From: Sphagnum compactum
Taxonomy: Eukaryota > Bryophyta > Sphagnopsida > Sphagnales
DNA length: 64,000 bases
Reading direction: 5' to 3'
NCBI GenBank assembly: GCA_965153455.1
Contig: OZ234500.1
Location: forward strand, 16,677,579 to 16,741,578
A program made the position numbers and the translations under genes. Below are positions 1-10,150 of the stretch, piece by piece; within the stretch, counting starts at the first letter, position 1; each line of letters opens with the position of its first letter. Under the pieces are notes generated by a model. The model saw only the letters and a program-made list of their open reading frames with translations. It was not told the origin of the DNA and made no database searches.

Positions 1-179
1 AAACAAACATATGAAAAATTGCATAAATTAATTTTGAACAAATAGTGCACAATGCCCAAGATAAATAATTGTGTGTTAATTATTATTAGTGTGGTGGCAT
101 GTGCCATAAACCCAAGCATGAATAGGACTATTGTTCCAAGTGTGAACATGACCTTGATGATAAAGATCAATTGTGAAAA

Positions 180-480
180 TACTTAGTTAAAATTAATTAA
201 TTTATAGTGAAAAAAGTGATTCCAAATTCAAGATCTCCCCCCACCTTAGGTCTAAAATTTACAAAATTTTGTCCAAAAAATTCCACTTATTAAAGGTTTT
301 TCAACAATATTAAAAGCTTGTTTGAATTTCCTTAAAAATTTTAAATTTAAATTTGTTAAAGTTTTTTTGACAAAATAATTCAATATTCAGTAATTCTGAC
401 ATTGTAAGTCTAAACACTACCAAACCACCTTGATGCATCCCTACTTATCAAGTTCCTTTGTGCTAAACTCATATTAACAT
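180..480. repeat. dispersed repeat, copy 1
   Basis: This segment aligns by eye, on the same strand, with 2440-2720. Both contain a run reading roughly CAATATTCA, then GTAAGTC or GCAAGTC, then CCA, then a GATGCATCCCT or CATGCACCCCT block ending in a TTCCTTTG-like or TTTCCAAAG-like run. The copies are diverged. I see no coding capacity, so the class (for example an LTR fragment) is unknown. Confidence 0.5.
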
Positions 481-1880
481 TGAAACCTTCATTTTTAAAA
501 GATTCATCAAACAATTGAGTGTTCAATATAATTGTGATGGTTCCAAAATGAGTATAAAACATACTCAAAACTATTTCACAAAGTAAGCTTTCAAGGTTTC
601 ATACATTGCCCATTTTGTAGGAACCTTTGAGATTGACTTGGTTGGAATTCTTTTTATAAAAACAAAAATCAAATGGTAAAAGTTTTATGAGTTCACATTA
701 ATTCATTTCAAATGATACTCCCATAATTTGTAGTAAAATTGTTGTAAATAGCTTTTGACCAATTAGTTTATTGTTTTTGACAAATTTTATTGGATTAGGA
801 AACAAGCAACTCAATATGTAATTGGTCTACCATTTATATTAGGTTCTTTGAAATAATGAAATATTATAAAAAATTTCAACTTCGTTAGGTAATTTGAAGA
901 CAAAGAAAATTTAATTACAAAAACTAGCTTAGAGAGTACAACTAGGTCTTTATTTATCACTCACAAATTGGTTCCCAATTCAAACCAAAAATTGTACCCC
1001 CATTGTACATGCATGCAAATTCCCTTCCCTTTAGGCTAGATAAAACCACTTATTTATTGTACAATAATTGTCACCATTCCATGCACTTCAAAAATCACAA
1101 TGTCAATTAAGGCACATATTGCAATGATTCTTATTCATTCCCATGTGGTATGATGTTTTTGGTTGGAGGAAGGGCTTCCTTGTGTGAGCCAACATTTACT
1201 TCTCAAAATATAATGTAATGTTAATTATCTGACCAATATGCGGAATATCCTTGAATGAAGCAATAATTGTTATTTGAAAAATGATTCATGCTCGACTTGT
1301 TGGGCTCAAAGCAAATAATTTGATTCTTGGATCAACATGCTTCTTAAACATGATTAATGACCCATGAGGTAAAGCATTAGCCTCGGTGCAATCCAACCCT
1401 TTGGCAAAATAAGCATTGAAAGTTAAAATGTTTATAACATTGAAAAGATTACAAATCTAGTTGTGCAATGAGTTTTACCACTCAACCTTGGTATATCAAT
1501 CATTAGCAATCCTCCTTTCAAGAATATGCAACCTCGCATCCTCGCGAAGGAACCAATTTATTGTCGTACAATGGATGAATCGAGGGGAATATGTTTTTAG
1601 GGTTTCATCCAGTTATACCATACCTGTATAGGTTTGCATCAGTGAGAAGGGTTTTCCAACACTTGTATTCTGGCAAGTTGGTGGTCGATGGAATTAGGCA
1701 TGAACTTGATAATGCCCTAATTAGGGTTTTTCACAACCCTAATGCTGACAAACTACAAGACTAGGAGTGCCCCCGGCATAATATGTGTACTTAATTAATT
1801 GTTCTTGCAAGCAGTACGCTCTTTTTTTTCTCGTCTGCCCTTAGCCTTATCAATCATTTTCTCAAACAAAGGATGATGCC

Positions 1881-2016
1881 GCAACACACTTTGGACCCAT
1901 GTTATGCACGTTTTGGGCTTGTAATGCACTCATAGTGCCCATAACAGGCACATTTTGTACAAAAACGTGTGCATTACAAGGCCAAAGCGTGCATAAACAC
2001 GACCCAAAGTGTGTGC
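1881..2016. repeat. long hairpin (about 48-bp arms, about 40-nt loop)
   Basis: The left arm (1881-1929) and right arm (1969-2016) are near-perfect reverse complements. The inner 24 bp, with GTAATGCAC at its end, pair with only two mismatches. The outer part around CACTTTGG/CCAAAGTG also pairs. The region could be a small foldback/MITE-type element or a hairpin RNA precursor; the sequence alone does not decide. It lies in gene-free DNA. Confidence 0.75.
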
Positions 2017-2439
2017 ATAGGCAACAGTTGTCTGGGCATCATAAGACACATCTTGGATGGGCAAAAGGGCAATCGAGGATAAAAAGAACTATGTGCACAT
2101 ATAATGCACATAGGGGAGTGAGTGTGGCTCCTTTCAATGTCCTTGTTCTAGTGCAGATTGCAGCAATCTCCTTGGGCTTGCAGCAAACAAATTGCCTCCA
2201 CAAATGCTCCTACTGTACATGCATGTCATTTTGATATCTGGTTTTAAAAAAAAAAATTCATGACAGTTTTTTCATCCAAAGTTAGTGGGACACAGTATGA
2301 TTATTATTAATTAATTAATCCATGGGTTGTGTTAACAATTTTTTGTTAAAAAAAAAGAAGCGAATATTGATTGGCCCATCATGCTTGAACTGCAGTAAGC
2401 CTTGAAGTGTTACCAGTTCTCAACTGAGTGGTTTTTTGG

Positions 2440-2720
2440 AATTTATTTGAATTTTCAGCGGTAGAAATCATTTAAAAATCAATATCTCTGAATCCAAATC
2501 TTACCAAATAAATTCCATTAAATCCTGCTCATCAAGATCTTTCCAACAACACGAAAGGCACATTCCAATTCTTCTGAAATTTTTAACTACGATTTAATTT
2601 AATTTATAGCGAAGAAATCGTTCAATATTCAAGAACTTTTGCACTGCAAGTCCAAATGCCATGGAACCAAGCCCATGCACCCCTCCTTGTTGAGAGCTTT
2701 CCAAAGACAAGTAAGAACAA
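2440..2720. repeat. dispersed repeat, copy 2
   Basis: Second copy of the repeat at 180-480, same orientation. It keeps the order of shared blocks, including AATTTATAG, CAATATTCA and the GCAAGTCCAAATGCCATGG region. Confidence 0.5.
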
Positions 2721-2796
2721 GATCTGAAGCATCTGGGTTCAGTGGATCTCACAAGTACAAATCAAAAGCAAAACAAACAACCTTGCTTCATAGATA

Positions 2797-3090
2797 CTAG
2801 TGTGAACCCGGTGCATAATGCACTCGTCGAGCTCCCCTCGCCCGGTCCTTCCCATTGCTCACTCCGGTTCTTTACCTCGTCGACCTCCTCTCATCCTTCG
2901 CATTTTTCACTCCGATTTGTTAACCCGTTGATCCTCCCCCCTTTAATTAACTTCTCGCCCCGTGCTGGCCCCCCCTCGCCTCATCACTTATCACCCGTTG
3001 CTTCACCAGCCTCTCCTTCCCCCACCCTCGAAAACCTCCGTCATAGACAAACGGACTGTCTGAATTAATATATATGATATGAGAGTTGAA
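2797..3090 (+). mobile_element. possible short non-LTR retroposon fragment
   Basis: The segment opens with ACTAGTGTGAACCCGGTGCA and a GTGCA/TGCAC-like inverted motif. It continues as an unusually CT-rich stretch and ends in an AATTAATATATATGATA tail. A conserved ACTAG...CCCGTGC...GCAC start with an (AT)-rich tail is known from plant RTE-like LINE/SINE copies. The assignment is tentative. The start matches the opposite strand at about 39306-39345. Confidence 0.35.
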
Positions 3091-3094
3091 TCTT

Positions 3095-3185
3095 GGGCAA
3101 ACCATATGGGGTAAATTTGAGGTGCTTTTGGAAACATCTTGGGGAACGACTTGGGAATCTCATGGGAACACAATAGGAACACTTT
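3095..3185 (-). repeat. dispersed repeat related to 10040-10150
   Basis: Read on the minus strand, this stretch (GATGTTTCCAAAAGCACC then TTTGCCCAAGATTCAA) aligns with the plus strand near 10090-10150 (GATGTTCCCAATAGCACC then TTTGCCCATGACTTGA). It is short and diverged, with no coding capacity. Confidence 0.45.
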
Positions 3186-3519
3186 GAGAACAAGGAAAAA
3201 ACAGAAAATCCATCTCTTCCACTCCCTCTCCCCAAAGGAAAAAAACTGGGTGCCTCGTGAGTGCATTGCTGAGCCTTCTCATTGAATGCATGAAAATATT
3301 ATTTTCAAAATTGTTTGTCACCATTTTTGGCCTGGGCTAATGGCAGGGACATAGTGAGAGAGCTTTTTTCACTTTGCCGACCCCAAAAAAAAGTTCAAAG
3401 CAACCTTTGCAAAGGACTTTTGTGAAAAAAATGCACTAAAGTTGCCAGATTTGGAGGACAACATTTCTGAAATAATTGCCACAATTAGATAATAAGTTGG
3501 AGTAAGTTGCCAAAAATAT

Positions 3520-3640
3520 AGCAGGATTGTTAAAATTTTCTACTTTCCTATGACATGAAGCCAGCCAAATTTGGCTAATTTCTCTTGTAGACTATCGCTA
3601 GTGTGGCTACATCACAAAATTGGCAAAAACAAATCTCACA
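3520..3640. repeat. fragment of the AGCCAAATTTGGCT TIR family
   Basis: Contains TTTCTACTTTCCT, the self-complementary 14-mer AGCCAAATTTGGCT (3563-3576), TCTTGT and CTACATCACAAA in the same order and orientation as the right arm of the element at 4510-5053. It looks like one arm of a related element. Confidence 0.6.
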
Positions 3641-3834
3641 CAATGATCAGTAGATAGATATACATTACACCAGTAGAGATTATATTTTTTTAAATTTTCG
3701 CAACTTGGAACAAAAATTCTTTTCACAAACCCAGAAAAAAGGATGAAAAATTGATAGTTTTAAAGGTATTTTTGGTCATTTCTGGAAATTTGTTTTTGGC
3801 TAAATTAGACCTAGGTTGAATCCCCGTTGTAGAT

Positions 3835-3930
3835 GGTGAATTCTGCCAAGTGGTGGATTCTGCCAAGTGCACACACCCCAGCTTGCCGTAATGGGCTTGC
3901 CCGAGTCATGCTTACTTGGCAGAATTCACC
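3835..3930. repeat. 17-bp perfect inverted repeat
   Basis: GGTGAATTCTGCCAAGT (3835-3851) and ACTTGGCAGAATTCACC (3914-3930) are exact reverse complements. A third partial copy, GGTGGATTCTGCCAAGT, lies between them. A related arrangement with GGATTCTGCCAGGT occurs at 53045-53098. Confidence 0.75.
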
Positions 3931-4509
3931 AACTACTCTTCACTCTCTACTACTTTAGCCTCTGACTTATTTTCTCTTTTAATTTTTAGAAAAATTTCTA
4001 TTTAGTCAATAAGAACAGCCAGGCCATAAAGAGTAGCTGTTGTGGCCACAGCCAATAAGTGAATGACATGTCAGCAAACTTTTTTTTTTGCTTTCCCCTC
4101 AAATCCTCTACTATGATGCGTCATGGGTCATGGGTCATTACACATGAAGTCCAAAAACTTGTGAATGTTGAAACTTGGAAGTATAGGCTAGTGCTTCTTA
4201 TTAGTACATCAAAGATCGGACATATTACTTTGTGTACATCACATAATTCTGAAAAATCCACCCTAATTATTAAGACTTCAGAGTAATCTCAAAGAATAAT
4301 TCCTCAAAAATTACTAGGGATTATTATTCATACTAAATTTTTTTCATTCCATAAATTTATTGTAGACCATGGTGAATTTTAGCATCAACCCTTGCATTTA
4401 TGTGATGTTGCAACTAAATAAGGTATATATATAATAATAATAATGTGGTCCACTTTCTATTATAATCAGTTTTTTTTACAGAATGTTTTTAAAAAATAAT
4501 TTTGTGAGA

Positions 4510-5053
4510 TAGGTGTGTGGTGGGCTGGTGACCATCCACAAGAGGTGTTTAGCCAAATTTGGCTCATTTGGTTACAAATTTAAAGAGTCTTCTTTTCTGA
4601 AATTTTTGGTCATATTTTCCAACAAAAAGGTTGGGAAGATTTTGGAACTTTTGTGTTGTTCTATTGTAATTCGACTAATTTCGCTAATGTTTCACAAAAA
4701 ATTGCAAAATTTTCAGATATCAACAAATTGGGCAAAACAACCCTGAATTTTTGTTACTAGTGTTTTTTCTTTGGGTAATTTTGGCATCCTGAAAACAAAC
4801 AAAAAAACCAGTTCAACAAACACAAAAGGCTTTTTTCATGGAAAAGAAAAGGCTCAAAGTGGTCACAAGAGAAGGAATTGTTTTTTGAAATCGCCATATT
4901 TAAAACAACAAGTCGCCAAAATAGACCACGAGTCTGAAACCTTTCTACTTTCCTCTCCACTTTCATGTCTGACCTGTAGCCAAATTTGGCTAAATCCTCT
5001 TGTGAATGAATCATCACCAAGTTGGAACCCACCACCTACATCACAAATTTGAA
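4510..5053. mobile_element. TIR (MITE-like) element, about 545 bp
   Basis: The ends are inverted copies. The left end reads GTGTGTGGTGGGCTGG, then CACAAGAGG, then AGCCAAATTTGGCT (4551-4564). The right end reads AGCCAAATTTGGCT (4978-4991), then CCTCTTGTG, then TTGGAACCCACCACCTAC. Complementarity continues inward more weakly. There is no transposase frame, so it is a non-autonomous element. Related fragments are at 3520-3640 and near 35730-35765. Confidence 0.65.
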
Positions 5054-5500
5054 AAAGAAAAAAAGAGGAAAAAAAAAAAAACACTGTTTACATATTAATT
5101 ACAATGGGCGTTTTGTTGATTTAATTTTTGGTTCTTTTTGGTATGTGAACGTTAGGAGTCTTGGGATATGTTTTTATTTTAAAAATTATTTTGTGCATTT
5201 TGTGTGTGTGTGTGTGTTTTTGCGTGTTTCATTCATTCCCTCGTGTGTCTGGTTTGCCCATGGCGTTGATGTCAATGCAGCCGCAGCAGCTGCTTCTGCT
5301 CCTGCTGTTGCACTCCACTCTTTGTTATTGCTCCTGAGAGTTTCTGGTAAACGACTCTGCATTTTTCCTGACCTCCCGTGGCTGCGTGGAGCTCGACGGC
5401 GGCGAACAAGACGTTCGTCAGTGCAAATTTTGCGATGTCGTAAGAGGAGCGTTTTTTTTTGCTATTGCTCCAGGTAGTTTCTAATAATTGTTTTCCCCTG

Positions 5501-6010
5501 CAATTTCGTGTTCTTTCTTTGTTTCTTTCTTTCTTCGTATCGTGTTTGTTGTTGCCGGCGTTTTTCGCTCTTGTTGCTAATGTACTAAGCTCCTTTCTTC
5601 CCATGCAATTTCGTCTTCTTTCTTTCTTTCTTTCTTTCTTTACATCGTGTTTGTTGTTGCCCGCGCTTTTCGCTCTTGTTGCTAATGTACTAAGCTCCTT
5701 TTTTCCCATGCAATTTCGTCTTCTTTCTTTCTTTCTTTATATCGTTTTGCTGTTGCCCGCGCTTCTCGCTCTTATTGCTAATGTATTAAGCTACTTTTTC
5801 CCCCATCAATTTCGTCTTCTTTCTTTCTTTGTATCGTGTTTGTTGGTGCCCGCGCTCTTCGGTCTCGTTGCTAGTATACTAAATCCTCCTTGCTCTTGTG
5901 CTATCACCGCTGGCTCGATTATTCCTTCTTCTTTTCCTTCTATTTTGTCCTCTTTCTTAAATTGTTTCCTGTTGTTGCCCGCGCTTTTTGCTCTCGTTGC
6001 GAATGTATTA
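5501..6010 (+). repeat. CT-rich tandem repeat, about 105-bp unit, 3-5 copies
   Basis: Units begin with CAATTTCGT(C/G)TTC at 5501, 5606, 5711 and 5807, giving spacings of 105, 105 and 96 bp. Each holds a variable (TTTC)n run followed by GTTGTTGCCCGCGCT and GCTAATGTACTAAGCTCC. A decayed unit follows to about 6010. Unit length differences are multiples of three, so one plus-strand frame stays open throughout. Confidence 0.85.
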
Positions 6011-6067
6011 CGGAACTACTCCTTGTCTCTTTTTTGCAATCGTCATTCGATTACTCCTTGTCTCTAA
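5603..6067 (+). CDS. doubtful ORF of hydrophobic tandem repeats
   Basis: This 154-codon ATG frame runs through the 105-bp tandem repeat and encodes 32-35-residue units of the type QFRLLSFFLSFF...LLLPALFALVANVLSSFFPM. On paper it would be a chain of membrane-spanning segments. The frame is open partly because CT-rich strands contain few stop codons, and repeat-length variation in multiples of three could be chance. It has no recognised relative. It may be a leader or upstream region rather than a gene. Confidence 0.12.
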   Translation: MQFRLLSFFLSFFTSCLLLPALFALVANVLSSFFPMQFRLLSFFLYIVLLLPALLALIANVLSYFFPHQFRLLSFFVSCLLVPALFGLVASILNPPCSCAITAGSIIPSSFPSILSSFLNCFLLLPALFALVANVLRNYSLSLFCNRHSITPCL

Positions 6068-6964
6068 GTTGTGGACTCGTCATTTGATTTTCATGACTCC
6101 TTTGTCAATATGCGCTTGAGCATGTCTTGTGGTTATTACTGTTGCTGAGGACGCCTGCGCCGCAGTCGTCTAGGTATTCTGTTACAAATAGGCGCTGGCT
6201 CACTGACTGACGGTGAGAGGAACGATAAGCGGCCGTCTTACGCCTTTCCTGTAGCTCACTCTGCTCACTGTGTCGCTATCCTCTTTCCCGCTCTTCACCT
6301 ATTCTTCCTTTTGATGCTCGTGTGCATTTTACTTCTGAGAGTCGGTGGATTTTATTTTGTTCTTCGATTGTCTGCACGATCTTTGTACTGAACTTGATTT
6401 GCGGTTTTCCCAGCGTGTTGTACATATATATCACGGGTTCAATATTGAAGAGAGAGAGGTGCTGCTGTTCTTGTGACGTTTCCCAGTGAAGAAGAGTGTC
6501 AAAAAGCTTCTGCTGGATCCAATATTGATCCAATATCCAATACATAAATCAAAATTTTCTCATTGTGTCGCGACTCCCGCTCGCTTACACGTGCTGGTAA
6601 AACCTTTTATTTTCCTCTGTCCCCAGTGTTTCTTTCTCTTTACGAGCCTTTTTAATTCGGAGTCACGTTTTGTTCTCTGAACTCAAATGTCTACAGGATT
6701 GAAGAAATAATGAATTCTTGCAAAAATAGTGGATTCTGCAGTTTCTAGTACAGCTATAGATGCAGATATACATACCTTGGTATAGGCTAATGTCAATTTC
6801 TCTTTTGCAGCTGTTCTTCTTTTGAATCACAGTGTCTGAGTAGTGTGTGTCAGTTGGCTTTGATGGGTGCAAGTTCAACTAGATTTCTGATCTTTGTGTT
6901 CATGTGAAAATCTAATGTGAACACATCAGGTGGAAATCTGAGGTACTGGGATATCATCTCAAAC

Positions 6965-7726
6965 ATGGTAGCTATGAGAGCGTCAGCATTGCATCCATCT
7001 ACCTCACTGGTGGGGATGGACTCTGGACTTGAAGACTTAACCCCATGTGTACTGCCCACAAAACCTGACTATGCACAGGTGATGAATCACTTTTCTAATT
7101 ACATGGATCCCATGAGAATTTCCTCTTTCCACATGTTCCTACATCCTTGCCCTTCTTTTAACACCTTAATCTGTTCTCAGGTGTCTTCTAGAAAGTCTCA
7201 ACAACATGGGTCCAGGCATTCAGCTACTTCCAAAGACAACAGTCACACCTATTTCATAGGTCTATGCTTTCCATTTGTCTTCAGATCACCAGGCTCTCAT
7301 GTGGTCAACTCCAGCGTAGACATCTTGAAGTATGGACTCCATGCCGAATCATCAGCTTCAGGGCGAAAACTCTTGAAATTTTCCTGGAAAAAATTTCTTT
7401 GTTGGCAACAATCAAGGAAGTATGGACTTGCATTGTGTGGTTCATGTACTCTCTCTGAACTTTCGACATTCAGCAACCCAGTCATTAGACCCAAATTCCC
7501 AGCTCCGACTGCAGCATATCAGTGCCACGAAAGAAGGGTGATATCTGGTCCTATTTACTCTGATGGTCTTTCCATCTTGCCATCTCAGAGGTCAAATATC
7601 TCGCATTCGGTCATCATAGTCACACCAAAGTTGTTGCTACACAGAAATGATGACTCCAATGTATCAACTTATTATCCATTGAGTTGCAAACTGCGCATTC
7701 CTTCTGGGCCTCTGTATTTTCCATAG
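6965..7726 (+). CDS. orphan 253-codon ORF, unknown
   Basis: From ATG 6965 the frame runs 253 codons to TAG; it is open without ATG from at least 6917. It is the longest open frame in the window outside the three recognised genes and is unlikely by chance at this GC. The product would be rich in Ser, His and Cys, with no signal peptide, clear membrane segment or familiar motif. A splice-acceptor-like TTAATCTGTTCTCAG lies inside it near 7165-7181, so parts may be intronic. It could be an orphan protein, part of a longer spliced gene, or non-coding RNA. Confidence 0.25.
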   Translation: MVAMRASALHPSTSLVGMDSGLEDLTPCVLPTKPDYAQVMNHFSNYMDPMRISSFHMFLHPCPSFNTLICSQVSSRKSQQHGSRHSATSKDNSHTYFIGLCFPFVFRSPGSHVVNSSVDILKYGLHAESSASGRKLLKFSWKKFLCWQQSRKYGLALCGSCTLSELSTFSNPVIRPKFPAPTAAYQCHERRVISGPIYSDGLSILPSQRSNISHSVIIVTPKLLLHRNDDSNVSTYYPLSCKLRIPSGPLYFP

Positions 7727-10039
7727 TTGGAACTGTTGACTGTAGGCCAGTCAGATTCAATTTTGTAACTTAAATTTGATGCATTATCAACTTGGTGTGG
7801 AACTCTTCTCCGAGTTCTGGTGCAACCTGGTGGCAAAGAAATCCTTCACGTACGGTCCAACAAACAACAACCAACAGGCATTTTTGCAGCTTTTAGAAAA
7901 ATCCTTGATGAGATCTTCCTTTGAAGAGATGATCAATTTCATCATCTGCAGACCTATATGAAGGCAGGAGAAAGAAGCTCTAGTCTTCCAGCAAGTTTAC
8001 TAGATCTGCTTCTTGCACTGTCCAGGAGTAGGATTCATGGTAACCTATGATGTAACAGGGGTGTTCTGTAAAGACTAAACCTTGTACATGGTGTCAAGAA
8101 AATCCAAAATCAGGGTGTTTTGGTTCCCTTTCTTTTTTATTGTCATTTAAATTTTCTTGCACGGAGAGAGGGTCTGTAACAGATCTTCTGTGATTCATAC
8201 CCACTTCTTTTCTTTCTATAATACAAAACAACGACTTGTTGCATCCAGCAGTGTGCTTACAGGATATATTCAAGGTCCAGGAGAGGTCCAGGAGGTGCCA
8301 ACTGCTATGCTCTGCATAGGCTCATGTGTGCCTCAGGATCAGATGCCTGCTTGTCCAGGGGGTAAGTGAAAATGAATGAAGCTTATGCTCAAAAGCTTTG
8401 TTGCAGCTCAAATGAAGCTGTATAGTATTGACTAGTTTGATTGACTTTGCCTCTTGAGTGCTAGCCATTATTATGACCAAATTGTCTTCCTGTAGCTTCC
8501 ATGGGAGAAACACAGGAGGCAGATTCTTACATAATTGTTGATCCCAAATTTTGAGCAGGTTTTTGTAGATTTATTTATGTTCTTTGTCATGTGCTGATAC
8601 ATTAGCAGGAGTAAAATGGCTGTTGTTTGTCATGAATGTGATGGTCCAATACATTTTAGTGATGCTCACAAGGTGTAGATTGTGATGATCTTGGTGCAGG
8701 AGTTTTGATTTGGATGAAATTGCTCAATCTCCTAATCCACTCTTAGGGGTTCAACTTACCTTTCTTATAGAGCTTTACTGATCTGCGACTGTATTGAGAG
8801 AAGCTGCAGGTTTGGACCTCAGTTTTGTGATGACAGAAAGAGGTTTGTTTCTGTCACATGAAAAAAGTTTTGTTAGTTGATTTATGGTGGAGATGATGTT
8901 AGAGCTTTGTTTCTTGGGCCTGGCAGCAGCAGTATTTACATGCTGGGAGGGTCCAGGAACAGCAGAGGTGCAGGGAGTCTTTGGCTGCCAACCAAACACA
9001 GAGGTGTTATTCTTATCAGTCCTTCACCAAAGTGGAGGCTGCAGCTGGATGTCCAGCAGCTTCATAGCAGTCAAATGCCAGAATGCAATGAATGATGAAA
9101 AGTTCTGGTTTTGCATTACTGGGTGCACTGCTGATATTGAGGAGGAGACTTACTACTTTGAGGACCATTGCTCCTGTAAGTGCTTGCAATGAAAGTGTAG
9201 CGTCTACCAGATTTCAGTCAAAAGCATCCTTCAGACTCCCATAACTATTCTCGTTCCTTAAGTGCATAGGGCAGTTTTAAGATGTCTAGGTTTTAAAGTT
9301 CAGATTCCTGATTTCTTCCTCAGATTATGTTACATGGAAAATGGACTGAAGGCCGATAATTAGAAATGAGAATGGAGTAAGAATTCACAGTTCTGTAGCT
9401 TCTCTGGTCTTGCTGACATGGGTGCCAGCCAGGTTGCTGAAAGATGGAGATTAACCATGAATAAAGTTTGGTTTAGTTCATGCCTTCTTTTGCTGTTGAA
9501 ACTTTAATAGGAAATCCTATTTCAAGTAGACAGAAGCTGTTGTCTGAGGATTGATTGTCAATGATAAGACTACTGGCTTTTCTTGCTGATAAAAACACAT
9601 GTTGGAAGTTATGACAGCTACTCAGCTTGTTGGATTATCACATTGGTGGACTGGAGAGGTGGTGGCCAAGATGCCAATCTGATTGGAATCAGCTGCTGAT
9701 GTTTGTTGCTGTTTTCTGTTAAATTGGGGTGAAACCAGGAGGGTGAGCAATTGATAGATGATGGCATTTCATGCTAGGAATGCAAACGTGCACCACAAGA
9801 CTAAGAAGCAGTCAAATTTGCTTTTAAATGCCTGGAAAGCAAGGTGCCCTGTTGGAGCATTGCAATGAAACGGATCAAACCTCTTCCCTTGCCATTTCAG
9901 ATAAGCTCAATTACCACCATCACAATGTATGCTTGAAAGTTGGAACCTGAAAGATATCTGTCATTATGGGATAATTTTCAACGTCCAGGACTGGACACCA
10001 TTTCTTTTGCAACAGCAACCAGGATTCTTGCAACCCAAA

Positions 10040-10150
10040 AACCCAATGCATTTGGAACATGTTTCCGCAAATTTCCAATGTGTTCCCAAAGATGTTCCCA
10101 ATAGCACCACACTTAATCCCATTTCCCTTTGCCCATGACTTGAACCCTCA
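10040..10150 (+). repeat. dispersed repeat related to 3095-3185
   Basis: Diverged plus-strand copy of the repeat found on the minus strand at 3095-3185. Shared blocks are GATGTTCCCAATAGCACC and TTTGCCCATGACTTGAACCC. Confidence 0.45.

Larger units (their letters stand above)
1..5200. other. AT-rich intergenic DNA with decayed repeats
   Basis: No open frame here resembles a known protein and composition is strongly AT-rich. The longest frames are about 110 codons and have no recognisable motif. The stretch is a mosaic of old repeats and inverted-repeat elements, listed separately. A short (GT)n microsatellite lies at about 5203-5218, at the edge of the more gene-like region that follows. Confidence 0.7.

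Noticed and set aside
5022-5477. 151-codon frame spanning the (GT)n and CT-rich leader
   Set aside because: Low-complexity content and no protein pattern; open mainly because of biased composition.
8884-9192. 102-codon ORF with several Cys
   Set aside because: Two overlapping frames are equally open and neither shows a motif; probably chance in GC-richer DNA.
9929-10138. 69-codon ORF
   Set aside because: Overlaps a dispersed repeat shared with 3.1 kb, so it is repeat-derived.
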